A DNA stretch of 41,724 bases from DATKPE01 sp035524335 (GTDB lineage: Bacteria; Bacteroidota; Ignavibacteria; UBA10030; SZUA-254): positions 1-41,724 of the forward strand of contig DATKPE010000044.1 in the NCBI GenBank assembly GCA_035524335.1, given 5' to 3'. Below are positions 16,320 through 24,578 of the stretch, piece by piece. The position numbers were made by a program, and so were the translations under genes. Each line of letters starts with the position of its first letter. The stretch's first letter is position 1. Below the pieces are notes generated by a model, which made no database searches, was not told the origin of the DNA, and saw only the letters and a program-made list of their open reading frames with translations.

Positions 16320-19052
16320 CTATTTTTTCTTCCTGTCGAAATCGCCTGCCTGCACATAGGTGATCTTCTCGGGCGTGAGCCACTTCTTCATCGCCGCGTT
16401 CACCTGGTCGAGCGTGAGCGCCGAAACCTTCTTCTCCAGCTCCCCGCTCCATGCGAACGTCCGGTTCAGGAAGAGATAGTTCGACAGCATCCCTGCGAGC
16501 GTCCGGTCCTGCGACCGGTTCACGTTCTGCCCCTGGAGCCATCCGCCCCGGGCGTCCTTCAGCTCGTCGGCCGTGAAGCCGGTTGCGAGCACCTTCGCCA
16601 GCTCTTCCTTGTACGCCGCTACCAGCTTTTCGGAGTTGTCGGGATTGTAAATGGCGTACGAGAAGAACATGCCCGCCTGGTCGAGCGGGTTGGCCGACAT
16701 GCCCGAACCGACACCGTAGCTGAAGCCCTCCTTCTGCCGGAGACGGACCGCCAGACGGGAATTGAGGAACCCGCCGCCCAACATATAGTTCCCCATGATC
16801 AGCGCCGGCCAGTCGGGATCGTCGTCGCGTAATGGCACGTTGTACTCCGCGAAAAGCATCGCGTTCGCCTTGTCGGGTGTGTTGACCTTGTTGTCGGTCG
16901 GCGCCACGTCGAAGAATTTGCCCGGCGCGCGCTCGTAGGCGACCGGCGACGTCCAGTCCTTCAGCATCGCCGTCAGCTCCGCCGTCACCGCCGCTTCGTC
17001 GAACGCTCCCGCCACGCCGATCGTGGCATGGGCGCTGTTATAAAAATCGGCATAGAATTTCTTCACGTCGCCCAGCTGGGCGGCCTTGTACATCTGCGCC
17101 ATCTCTTCGAACGAATAGACATGCCGGAAATCGCCCTCCGGCCAGGGGTTCATCAGCCGCTGGGCCATGTTCGAGGCGATCGCCTGCGGCTCGCTCCTCT
17201 GCTGTTCGATTCCCGAGAGGTTTTCCTGGATCAGCTTGTCGAACTCGTCCTGCGGGAAGGCGGGTTCGTGCAAAATCTCGGACACCAGTCTAAAAACTGG
17301 CGCCAGGTACTCCCTCTCTGTCTGGATGTTGATGGTGACGGTCTGCCCGCTGCCGCCGATGCTCACATCGGCCTTCAGCCGGTCGAACTCGTCCTTGATC
17401 TGCTCGCGCGTCTTCTGCTTCGTCCCCTTGTTGAGCATGTCGGCGGCGAGGTCGGCAAGGATCGCCTTGTTCCGGAGCGACGCCTCGCTCCCGATTCTCA
17501 GCGTGATGTTGGCAAAGACGGTATTGCCGCGTGTCGATTTGCTCACGAGCGAATATTTTGCGCCGCCCGGAATCGTGCCGCTCTTCGTCCGCGCGTCGAT
17601 GTTGGCGGGTGACGGATCGAACTCCTCCGCCGCCGCAAGCGCCTGCTTGCCCTTGTATTCCTTCACCAGACTGCTGACATCGGGCGTCGGCGGGACCTGC
17701 ACGCGGTCGGGCTTCGCATCGGGGATGAACGTGCCGACGGTCCGGTTGGAGGGCTTGAAGTAGGTTTTCATGACGCGATTCACGTCGTCCACCGTCACCT
17801 TATCGAGGGCGTCGCGGTAGAGGAACGCGAGGCGCCAGTCGCCCTGGGCGATGTACTCGCTCATCATCAGGCCGGTCCGGTCACTGCTGTTGTAGGCGAG
17901 CTCGAAATTCTTCAGGAGGGTGTTCTTCGCGCGCTCCACCTCCTCTTTCGTCGCCGGCTGTTGGGTCATATTGTCGAGGAGGCCGAGCATCGTCGTCTTT
18001 GCGTCGGCGAGCGGTTTCTCCTTCAGCACGTCGGCCGAGAAATAGATGAAGCCGGGATCGTGCATCGCCATCGGGAAGCCGAACTCCCCGCTCGCCTTTT
18101 TGGTTTCGACGAGCGCCTTGTAGAGGCGGCCGGAGGGCTGGTTGGTGAGGATGTCGCTCAGAACCTCGAGCGGCGCATAGTCGGGATGCGGCCCACTGCA
18201 GATGTGATACCCGCACGCGACCACCTGCACGTCGCCCACGCGGCGGAGTTCCACGTTCCGCTCGCCGTCCTGCGTCGGCTCGAGCGTGTACGGCTCCTGG
18301 AGCACGCGCGTGGGCCGCGGGATGACGCCGAAGTAGTCGTTCACCAGCTGGATCGTCTTGGCTTCGTCGATCTTGCCGGCAATGGTAAGGACCGAATTGT
18401 CGGGCTGATAGTACTTGTGATAAAACGCCTGGAGATTGTCGATCGGGACCCGCTCGATGTCCTCTTTCGAGCCGATGGTCGATTTGCCGTAGTTGTGCCA
18501 GAGGTAGGCGGCCGACATGACCCGTTCCATGAGGACACCCGACGGATCGTTTTCGCCCATTTCGAATTCGTTCCGCACGACGGAGAATTCGGTCTCGAGG
18601 TCCTTCTTCGCGATGAACGAGTTGACCATCCGGTCGCTCTCGAGCGAGAGGGCCCACTTCAGGTTCTCGTCGGTGGCGGAGAAGGTTTCAAAGTAATTCG
18701 TCCGGTCGACCCACGTGGTGCCGTTCGGGCGCGCGCCGTGGGAGGTGAGCTCCTGCGGGATGTTGGTGTGCTTCGGCGATCCCTTGAAGACCATGTGCTC
18801 GAGGAGATGCGCCATGCCCGATTCGCCGTACCCCTCGAAGCGCGAGCCGACGAGATAGGTGATGTTGACGGTGACCGTCGCCTTGGAGGGATCGGGGAAG
18901 AGAAGGACGCGGAGGCCGTTTCCCAGGGTATACTGGGTGATCCCCTCGACGGTGAAGTTCTTGACCGGTGGCGGGGGCTGGGTGGTCTGTGCAAAGGAAA
19001 CCTGCACGAAGACCAGGAGCGTGATAACGAGGAAATACGGTAGTTTTTTCAT
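16320..19052 (-). CDS. Exported M16 (insulinase-family) zinc metallopeptidase, two-domain
   Basis: 910 residues from ATG at 19052; an upstream in-frame TTG is rejected because the ATG begins a textbook signal peptide (MKKLPYFLVITLLVFVQVSFA). The first M16 domain carries the inverted zinc motif HLLEH (H82, E85, H86) in GMAHLLEHMVFKG and the distal ligand E162 in VVRNEFE, 76 residues later, so it should be catalytic. The second M16 unit (about 490-900) lacks HxxEH and has the R/Y-type substrate-clamp signature RQKEGFSYGVGSG. Active plus inactive halves fused in one chain is the PqqL/YmxG-like arrangement; such enzymes form clamshells and cut peptides of limited size in the periplasm. It ends with its own terminator and seems monocistronic. 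No strong SD before the ATG. Confidence 0.95.
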   Translation of the reverse strand: MKKLPYFLVITLLVFVQVSFAQTTQPPPPVKNFTVEGITQYTLGNGLRVLLFPDPSKATVTVNITYLVGSRFEGYGESGMAHLLEHMVFKGSPKHTNIPQELTSHGARPNGTTWVDRTNYFETFSATDENLKWALSLESDRMVNSFIAKKDLETEFSVVRNEFEMGENDPSGVLMERVMSAAYLWHNYGKSTIGSKEDIERVPIDNLQAFYHKYYQPDNSVLTIAGKIDEAKTIQLVNDYFGVIPRPTRVLQEPYTLEPTQDGERNVELRRVGDVQVVACGYHICSGPHPDYAPLEVLSDILTNQPSGRLYKALVETKKASGEFGFPMAMHDPGFIYFSADVLKEKPLADAKTTMLGLLDNMTQQPATKEEVERAKNTLLKNFELAYNSSDRTGLMMSEYIAQGDWRLAFLYRDALDKVTVDDVNRVMKTYFKPSNRTVGTFIPDAKPDRVQVPPTPDVSSLVKEYKGKQALAAAEEFDPSPANIDARTKSGTIPGGAKYSLVSKSTRGNTVFANITLRIGSEASLRNKAILADLAADMLNKGTKQKTREQIKDEFDRLKADVSIGGSGQTVTINIQTEREYLAPVFRLVSEILHEPAFPQDEFDKLIQENLSGIEQQRSEPQAIASNMAQRLMNPWPEGDFRHVYSFEEMAQMYKAAQLGDVKKFYADFYNSAHATIGVAGAFDEAAVTAELTAMLKDWTSPVAYERAPGKFFDVAPTDNKVNTPDKANAMLFAEYNVPLRDDDPDWPALIMGNYMLGGGFLNSRLAVRLRQKEGFSYGVGSGMSANPLDQAGMFFSYAIYNPDNSEKLVAAYKEELAKVLATGFTADELKDARGGWLQGQNVNRSQDRTLAGMLSNYLFLNRTFAWSGELEKKVSALTLDQVNAAMKKWLTPEKITYVQAGDFDRKKK

Positions 19053-19263
19053 GGCAAGCCCGTGATTTGTGGATATTTCGTGGCTTTCAGAGAGTGGGCA
19101 CAATATAGGGATTATCGTGGAGAAAGGAAACAGGGGGATTTTTTATCCGGTGGTTGATATTCTGGGGATAAACGGATGGTACGCGGGTTGATTGCGCCGC
19201 CTGCGGCGGAATGGGGAGGGAAATTTGTTTTTAGCAATTAAGATCGACAGGAGGGTTATTGCA

Positions 19264-19676
19264 CCGCCTGCGGCGGAAAAAGGATGTGATGCAGCCGAAT
19301 GATTTTTCGTGTACTTTCTCTTTAAAGGTCACGAAGTGATGCCTTCGGCAAAAAGGACCAAAGAGAAATTGTGCGGAATCATGAAGTGCCGGCTTGGGAG
19401 TTACAGGCTGTGGAACAGCCGATTTCGTCGAAGAGGCATTCTGCTGTTCGCGATGGTGTGCGGTACTGAAGCACATCTCTTTTTATACCTTCAGTGTATG
19501 TTCTCCTCAATCGGAAGCGGGGTTTGTTGAAAGACGCTCCTTCTGTATAATTCCGCAGGCGCCTTCTCACAATAAAGAACGCCCGGACTCAGGTGGTCAG
19601 AGTGTGGTAGGTCGCCATCGCATCCTCTCCTAATGAGATACTCCCGGGATTCCCACTTACGATATGTGGGGATGAA
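19264..19676 (-). repeat. R1 intergenic element, copy C (inverted)
   Basis: Lies on the minus strand in the divergent gap between the M16 gene and the GLUG gene. Its R2 hairpin is at 19649-19673 (ATTCCCAC/GTGGGGAT with one G-T). All later blocks are present, including the TTTCTCTTT/AAAGAGAAA and GTCAC/GTGAC-type stems, ending in CCGCC-tgc-GGCGG at 19264-19276. A second copy of that end hairpin stands 66 bases further out at 19196-19210. Over the middle 150 bases it is nearly identical to copy D, which is in the opposite orientation, so C and D are the most recent pair. The stretch 19677-19938 beyond it shows no gene. Confidence 0.87.
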
Positions 19677-19938
19677 AGGGGAAGGGTTATCTGGGAATGG
19701 CAGGTGGAGGGGATAGAAGACGCAGGATCTTCGCAACAACGGTTGACTTTCGATCCCTGATTCAATACCTTCTCCGTATCAATCCCTCCGGGAGTTTTCC
19801 GTTCTTGATCCTCATGTGCTGTGCGGTCGGAGAAGACCGGCTTTAACATCCGAAAATCCTCAGTTTTCACATTGCGTCCCAAAAGGGGCGGCTCATTCCG
19901 GCTCCTTTCATGGCGACGACTACTCAAGGAGAAGAACA

Positions 19939-21225
19939 ATGAAACCAGTGCTCCTTATTTCTTTGTTTATTTTCTGTGCCTCCATCCTCTCCGCCCAGAC
20001 GGCGACGCCGCCGGCAGGGGACGGGACGTCGGGAAATCCCTATCAGATCGCAACACTCGACAACCTCTACTGGGTCACGCAGAATACCGGATCGTGGGGG
20101 AGCTACATCATCCAGACGGCGGACATCGACGCCGATTCCACCTCCGGCTGGGATTCGGGGTCGGGATTTTACCCCATCGGCAACAGCACGACCGCCTTCA
20201 CCGGTTCGTACAACGGCCAGGGACATACGATCACCCATCTTTTCATCAACCGGAGCGGGCAATACAACGGCCTCTTCGGGTGGATCGGCGGCGGATCGGT
20301 CAGGAATCTGCATCTCGAATCGGTACAGGTCACCGGAGGCGATCTGTGCACCGGCGGGATGATCGGATATCTCTATTATTCCGCCACCGCCACCAACTGC
20401 ACGAGCACCGGAACGGTCGCCGGCACCTTTGATGTCGGCGGTCTGATCGGCGGACTGGACGCTTTTTCGGTGACCAGCAACTGCTACAGCGGCGGTTCCG
20501 TCACCGGCGCCAACGGCGGCATCGGCGGCCTCATCGGGACAGCATCGAGAAACTCGGTCATCAAAAACTGCTACAGCACCTCGTCGGTGGCCGGGGCCAA
20601 CAGCGCTTTCAACATCGGGGGCCTGATCGGCGGCGCGAATACCGTGTACGATACAAACTGTTACAGCAACGGCCACGTCACGGGAACCGGGACCACCACG
20701 AAGGTCGGCGGCCTGATCGGCATGCAGTTGTACGTCACCACCATCGACTGTTTCTGGGACACTCTCACCTCGGGGCTCGATACCAGCGCCGCGGGAACCG
20801 GGAAAAGCAGTGCGGAAATGAAACAGCAGAGCACCTTCACCAATGCCGGCTGGGATTTTTCGACCATCTGGTCGATCAGTCCGCTCATCAACAACGGCTA
20901 TCCGTACCTCGAAGCGCATCCGCCGACGGCGGTCCGGGAATATGCCGCCGCAGAACCGGCATCCCTCGCCCTCCTGCAGAATTATCCGGATCCGTTCAAT
21001 CCGACAACCGCCATACAATTCACCGTCGGGAAGGATGCACGGACAATCGTCAGAGTGTTCGACATCCTGGGGCGCGACGTGGCGACGCTGTATGACGGCT
21101 TCGCCCGGACAGGAACAACCTACTCGGTGACATTCGACGGATCGCGATGTCCCTCCGGCGTCTATCTCTACTCGATCGAAAACGGAAATCAGCGGCTGGT
21201 ACGGAAAATGGTCATGCTCAAGTAA
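19939..21225 (+). CDS. T9SS-sorted surface protein with GLUG repeats
   Basis: 428 residues from ATG at 19939, preceded by AAGGAGAAGAAC; the frame is open further upstream but without a ribosome site. Signal peptide 1-20 (MKPVLLISLFIFCASILSAQ). The N-terminal part begins with the GTSGNPYQIATLDNLYWV signature that often starts GLUG-type beta-helix proteins (filamentous-haemagglutinin-like). Repeats of about 40 residues around 130-280 read VGGLIGG...NCYSxGxVTG, the GLUG motif. The C-terminal 85 residues are a T9SS sorting domain (NYPDPFNPTTAIQF, VFDILGRDVATLYDG, RKMVMLK). Expected at the cell surface, possibly in adhesion; role inferred from the fold only. First gene of a short plus-strand run; R1 copy C lies in its upstream gap. 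Confidence 0.9.
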   Translation: MKPVLLISLFIFCASILSAQTATPPAGDGTSGNPYQIATLDNLYWVTQNTGSWGSYIIQTADIDADSTSGWDSGSGFYPIGNSTTAFTGSYNGQGHTITHLFINRSGQYNGLFGWIGGGSVRNLHLESVQVTGGDLCTGGMIGYLYYSATATNCTSTGTVAGTFDVGGLIGGLDAFSVTSNCYSGGSVTGANGGIGGLIGTASRNSVIKNCYSTSSVAGANSAFNIGGLIGGANTVYDTNCYSNGHVTGTGTTTKVGGLIGMQLYVTTIDCFWDTLTSGLDTSAAGTGKSSAEMKQQSTFTNAGWDFSTIWSISPLINNGYPYLEAHPPTAVREYAAAEPASLALLQNYPDPFNPTTAIQFTVGKDARTIVRVFDILGRDVATLYDGFARTGTTYSVTFDGSRCPSGVYLYSIENGNQRLVRKMVMLK

Positions 21226-21348
21226 CTTGTCCGGGCGACGCCCCCCGGTTGAGCTGTCGGCGGAAGCTGAACCGTGCACGTACAAGCTTTTCGTTGGGAA
21301 ATGCGTCGGGACTGCATCGGGTTCACACCATCAAGGAAAGGATATGTC

Positions 21349-21570
21349 ATGAAGAAGATCTCCGCTCTTCTGATAGTTGTCCTCGCGCTCTGGTATTCTC
21401 CGGTCCTCCGGGCCCAGGAGAATCCGCAAAAAGACTCCTCGTCGAATGACGGAAGGAAGGCGCTGACGTTCTCCTTCAACGGCCTCAATCTTGGAGGGGG
21501 GCTCGGGGGAACAATCTGGGTTTCCCCTACGTCGAATCCATTCCACCGACGATTCAAAAACTCTTTCTGA
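21349..21570 (+). pseudogene. Truncated exported protein, probably a beta-barrel gene remnant
   Basis: 73 codons from ATG at 21349 with AAGGA upstream (AAGGAAAGGATATGTC). Signal peptide MKKISALLIVVLALWYSPVLRAQ, then a charged linker, then KALTFSFNGLNLGGGLGG, which is the kind of first strand seen in small outer-membrane beta-barrel proteins of this group. The frame stops after SNPFHRRFKNSF with no further strands, although barrels need well over 100 residues. The 150 bases after the stop hold no continuing frame that I can join confidently. I read it as the 5' end of a broken gene; a genuine short exported peptide is the alternative. Confidence 0.4.
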
Positions 21571-21736
21571 TTCCGTTCAATAAAATCATCCTCACCTTCC
21601 GGGGCAGTCTGAAATGGACTCTCGGAGAAAATCTGTTCATTGTTGCGAAAAAATCCGCCTGAAAGATCATTTCCACTCCGGGAAATCACACAAACCGACT
21701 GAATCCCTTATCACTCTCACCACATAAGATCTCCCA

Positions 21737-22075
21737 ATGGTTCCGATCACCGATGACTTCATGCGGCAGATGCTTGCCACAACCAGAAATTACACTATTG
21801 TCCTCCTGAAGAGTACGCCGAAGCGAAAGGAACCGGGGGCAGACAACATCGTATGGGAGCATGGACGGAGGAATTTTGTCCTGCGCGCGGAAGGACTGCT
21901 GGCGATCGTCTGCCCCATCACCGACACCTCCGGCATCAGCGGGCTCGGCATCTTCAATGCCGACCCCGCGAAGACAGAGGAAATCATGGAGGGGGATCCT
22001 GCAGTCAGGGCGGGGATCTTCACATACGAAATACATCCCTGCCGGAGCTTCCCCGGCGACGCGCTTCCCGCATGA
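21737..22075 (+). CDS. YCII-domain protein
   Basis: 112 residues. YciI/YCII folds are ferredoxin-like, and this has the right elements: a first strand NYTIVLLKSTP, a helix with EHGRRNFVLRAEGLLAI, a strand ISGLGIFNADPAKTEEIMEGDPAVRAG and the closing strand IFTYEIHPC. The DPAVxAGxxxYEIHP ending is typical. The His and Asp normally equated with the active site of YciI-like enzymes are represented by H43 (EHGRR) and D90-P91 (GDPAV). Members form dimers; most have no known reaction. It lies between the barrel remnant and the convergent transglutaminase gene. No clear SD; the ATG at residue 9 is an alternative start. Confidence 0.72.
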   Translation: MVPITDDFMRQMLATTRNYTIVLLKSTPKRKEPGADNIVWEHGRRNFVLRAEGLLAIVCPITDTSGISGLGIFNADPAKTEEIMEGDPAVRAGIFTYEIHPCRSFPGDALPA

Positions 22076-22081
22076 AATGAA

Positions 22082-22112
22082 CTGAAGCGCCCTTCAGCGG
22101 TCCGCGGGACCG
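22082..22112. other. Two adjacent hairpins between convergent genes
   Basis: CTGAAG-cgcc-CTTCAG (22082-22097) is followed at once by CGGTCC-gcg-GGACCG (22098-22112), in the 48-base gap between the YCII stop and the transglutaminase stop. Neither is followed by a U-tract, so a terminator role is possible but not shown. Confidence 0.35.
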
Positions 22113-22123
22113 GGCGGAGATTC

Positions 22124-23578
22124 CTACCGTTTGCCTCCGATATTGTTCCGCAGAACGATGCGGCTCGTTTTGCCCTCGATCCCCGCACTGTTCACCGCTT
22201 TCGCTTCGATCGTATTCTCCCCCGGCCGGAGCGCCCAGAGGAATGATGCGCCGGTTTCCTTCCAGTCGGCTCCGTTGAGCCGGACCCGGAAGCCGGCAAA
22301 CCACGGCATCGAGTGACGCAGGACGATCCTGAGCGTATCCGACCGGGACGATTCGTCCGGATGCAGGAGGGAAATGGCGGTCTGATTCAACTGCGGGTAG
22401 GCTTCCCGTTCGTCGTCGGAGAGCTCCGGGCTGTCGGGGACACCGCGTGAGTATAGTTCCGGGATCATCCCCTCCGCGATCAGCTGATAATATTTTACCC
22501 CGATCCGCCGGGGCGGCCCGAAAAAGGAATACTGGTTGCCCATCTCCAGATGGTAAAAATGGGAGGCCCAGTACGGTTTCTGCGCGGAATAGTCGAACTC
22601 CCGATTCTGGCCGGCGAATACCATCTCCGAATCCCTCCCGCCGATCTGCAGGTTCCTGCATTCCACCGCGCTCAACGGAATGCCGTTGTGTTCCCACCAG
22701 GCATTGTTCTGACCGTCGAGCAAAATCCATTTCTGAAACTGATTGCTCCAGACTTCGGTGCAGATGTGCGCGTCGGGATTGCCGAACCCCGAACCGAGCC
22801 AGGTGAGGCCGACGATCCGCGCGGGGTATCCGAGGGCATCCAGGCAGTTGGCGAGCAGACGGGAATAGTCGGTGCAGGAAAACTGCGCCCCCTTCTCGGC
22901 CTCCGCGAGAATTGCGAGCGCATTCCTTCCTTTGCAGGTATTTGAGTTGTGGTGCGTGAAACGCGACGATGCCCAGGCGAGCATCAGCTTCATTTTTTCG
23001 AATTCGGTTTTTCCGTCCCTCACGATATCCGCCAGATGATATCTGGTCCGGAGCGTGTCCATCTGCGGCGCATTATAATCGTCCCAGATGTACGCCGAAG
23101 CATCGGCGGGGCCGATGTAATCATCGAACACCGTGACGGCGATCGGACTCTGTTCGACGCGCGCGCGATCAAAGCTCTTTTTCAATTCATCGAGGCAGGC
23201 CTGAAACTTTCCGGGGAAATCCTTCTTCAGGCCGGAGAGATCCGGATCAGCCGACATGAGAGCCGCGTCCGTATAACCCGCCTCTATGCACTGATGCAGA
23301 TACCCGAACGCTTTTTCCGGCTCGCGGAGGAGGGAAGAGTAACAGGCCAGATTGTACAACCCGGATGCCCGGAAAGAACCGGGATTGCACTCCGCAAGCC
23401 ACTGCTCCAGAAGGCCGGCGGCTGTTTTGTAATTCTTTTCCTGCGATGCCTCCCTCGAGCGTTTGAGAAGATCATCGCATGCAGATGTGGTTCCCCGGCC
23501 GTCCTTGTCCTGTCCGTTCATGGAGGAGTATGTGATCAGCACGATCACCGCGGAGATGAGGTTCAGAAGGAGTTTCAT
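22124..23578 (-). CDS. Exported TPR-transglutaminase-like protein
   Basis: 484 residues. Signal peptide 1-22. Residues about 33-135 form TPR-like helices (EKNYKTAAGLLEQWL, SGLYNLACYSSLLREPEKAFGYLHQCIEAG). The transglutaminase core (PF01841-like) lies at about 185-300 with a complete Cys-His-Asp triad: C235 in FSCTDYS, H271 in DAHICTEVW, D288 in WILLDGQ. The last 90 residues look like an immunoglobulin-like or Y_Y_Y-type beta domain (RIVLRHSMPWFAGFRVRLNG...GENTIEAKAVNSAGIEG). Such enzymes act as proteases or peptide ligases/cyclases rather than cross-linkers; the substrate is unknown. ATG at 23578 with GGGAAA upstream. Monocistronic and convergent with the YCII gene. No sorting domain, so it is probably periplasmic. 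Confidence 0.9.
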   Translation of the reverse strand: MKLLLNLISAVIVLITYSSMNGQDKDGRGTTSACDDLLKRSREASQEKNYKTAAGLLEQWLAECNPGSFRASGLYNLACYSSLLREPEKAFGYLHQCIEAGYTDAALMSADPDLSGLKKDFPGKFQACLDELKKSFDRARVEQSPIAVTVFDDYIGPADASAYIWDDYNAPQMDTLRTRYHLADIVRDGKTEFEKMKLMLAWASSRFTHHNSNTCKGRNALAILAEAEKGAQFSCTDYSRLLANCLDALGYPARIVGLTWLGSGFGNPDAHICTEVWSNQFQKWILLDGQNNAWWEHNGIPLSAVECRNLQIGGRDSEMVFAGQNREFDYSAQKPYWASHFYHLEMGNQYSFFGPPRRIGVKYYQLIAEGMIPELYSRGVPDSPELSDDEREAYPQLNQTAISLLHPDESSRSDTLRIVLRHSMPWFAGFRVRLNGADWKETGASFLWALRPGENTIEAKAVNSAGIEGKTSRIVLRNNIGGKR

Positions 23579-23737
23579 GGTCGTCGTTTCCCGTGTGAGA
23601 ATGTGCGCGTCGAATGAGATGATAATGCTCTGATGAGTAAACCTTACCGGACCGCCCGCTTCATGAACCGGACGATGATCGTATTCCGTGCCGAACCCGC
23701 GGATCGTCGCCGTACCGGGACTGGATGGTGTCCGGAT

Positions 23738-23782
23738 GAAAAATCAAAACCCGCTTCACAGTCTCTCCAACTGAACGCGGGT
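23738..23782 (-). terminator. Candidate terminator in the gap upstream of the transglutaminase gene
   Basis: On the minus strand the stem ACCCGC/GCGGGT, extended by TTC..AGT/ACT..GAA with small mismatches, is followed by TTTTGATTTTT. It would stop minus-strand transcription entering from the R1/R3 region on the right, before the transglutaminase promoter. No other gene is seen in 23579-23884. Confidence 0.45.
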
Positions 23783-23884
23783 CATTTTGAAAGGACGCAC
23801 TCCCTGATAGCGGGAAAGTACCAAAATTGCGGGGGGAAATCAACAGGGGATTTCTTCGGGAAATCTTGTCTCTGCAACGCGCTA

Positions 23885-23924
23885 GATTCTTCGTCCGTTA
23901 AACATCAAAAGTTCTCAGAATGAC
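23885..23924 (+). repeat. R3 repeat (copy c), first half of an R3-R2 unit
   Basis: GATTCTTCGTCCGTTAAAC, then AGTTCTCAGAATGAC. The AGATTCT/AGAAT ends pair; the inner stem is weak in this copy. The R2 word GTCATTCC follows 17 bases on at 23941, which is the 5' edge of R1 copy D. Confidence 0.7.
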
Positions 23925-23940
23925 AGGTGTACGTATTTCT

Positions 23941-24338
23941 GTCATTCCATATGTTGTAAGCAGGTAACTCGGGACCGACCCACAGTCAAGAGGATGCCAT
24001 GGCGACCTACCACACTCTGACCATCTGAATCAAAGCGTTCTTTATCGCGAGAAGGCGGCTGCGGAATCATACGGAAGGGGCATCTCTCAACAAACTCAGC
24101 CTTCGATTGAGGAGAACATATACTGAAGGTATTAAAAGAGATGTGCTTCAGTACCGCACACCATCGCAAACAACAGAATGCCTCTTCGACGAAATCGGCT
24201 GTTCCACAGACTGTAACTCCCCAGCCGGCACTTCATGATTCCGCACAATTTCTCTTTGGTACTTTACTCTTGGAAAGAGAAAGTACACGAAAAACCTTTC
24301 TGCTACCTCAAATGCCTATTCCGCCGAAGGCGGTGCGC
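23941..24338 (+). repeat. R1 intergenic element, copy D
   Basis: Starts with a degraded R2 (TCATTCCATATGTTGTAAG). The CTCTCC/GGAGAG hairpin is lost but AGAGGATGCCATGGCGACC remains. It is nearly identical to copy C through the middle. Near the 3' end the TTTCTCTTT arm and the AAAGAGAAA arm are separated by only 16 bases: the inner hairpin seen in B, C and E has been deleted while both arms survive. Ends with CCGCC-gaa-GGCGG at 24321-24333. In the gap between the transglutaminase start and the ASST-like gene end. Confidence 0.87.
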
Positions 24339-24405
24339 TCACCCCCCGGCATCTTTAAAATGCTCTGGAATGAATCCCCTACTAAATCATCTATGTCTCG
24401 TATCA

Positions 24406-24492
24406 GATTCTTCGGCCGTTAATCATCAAACGGCCTCAGAATGGCGGGCGTCCTTAATTCTTTCATTCCCATATGTTGTGAGTTGGAATCCC
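24406..24492 (+). repeat. R3-R2 composite repeat unit (copy d)
   Basis: R3 with a perfect GGCCGTT (24414-24420) / AACGGCC (24429-24435) stem, closed by GATTCTTC and CTCAGAATGG. Then GGGCGTCCTTAATTC, then R2 (ATTCC 24465-24469, GGAAT 24485-24489). It stands downstream of R1 copy D in the same orientation as the R3-R2 unit upstream of it. Confidence 0.78.
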
Positions 24493-24578
24493 ATCGGGCG
24501 GGATACAACGATGCCCCGCCTCCCACAGGAGACCGGGCATCCGTGGAACACTGCTTCCCGGAACTTGTGTAACCGGAA

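Noticed and set aside
17961..19043. 360-codon plus-strand frame
   Set aside because: Antisense of the M16 peptidase, which has signal peptide and zinc motifs.
24141..24422. Frame reading MCFSTAHHR...FLFG, also in copy C (19231-19476) as a possible small gene
   Set aside because: It is inside R1; the similarity equally covers non-frame bases, and the other copies are shifted or interrupted. No SD.
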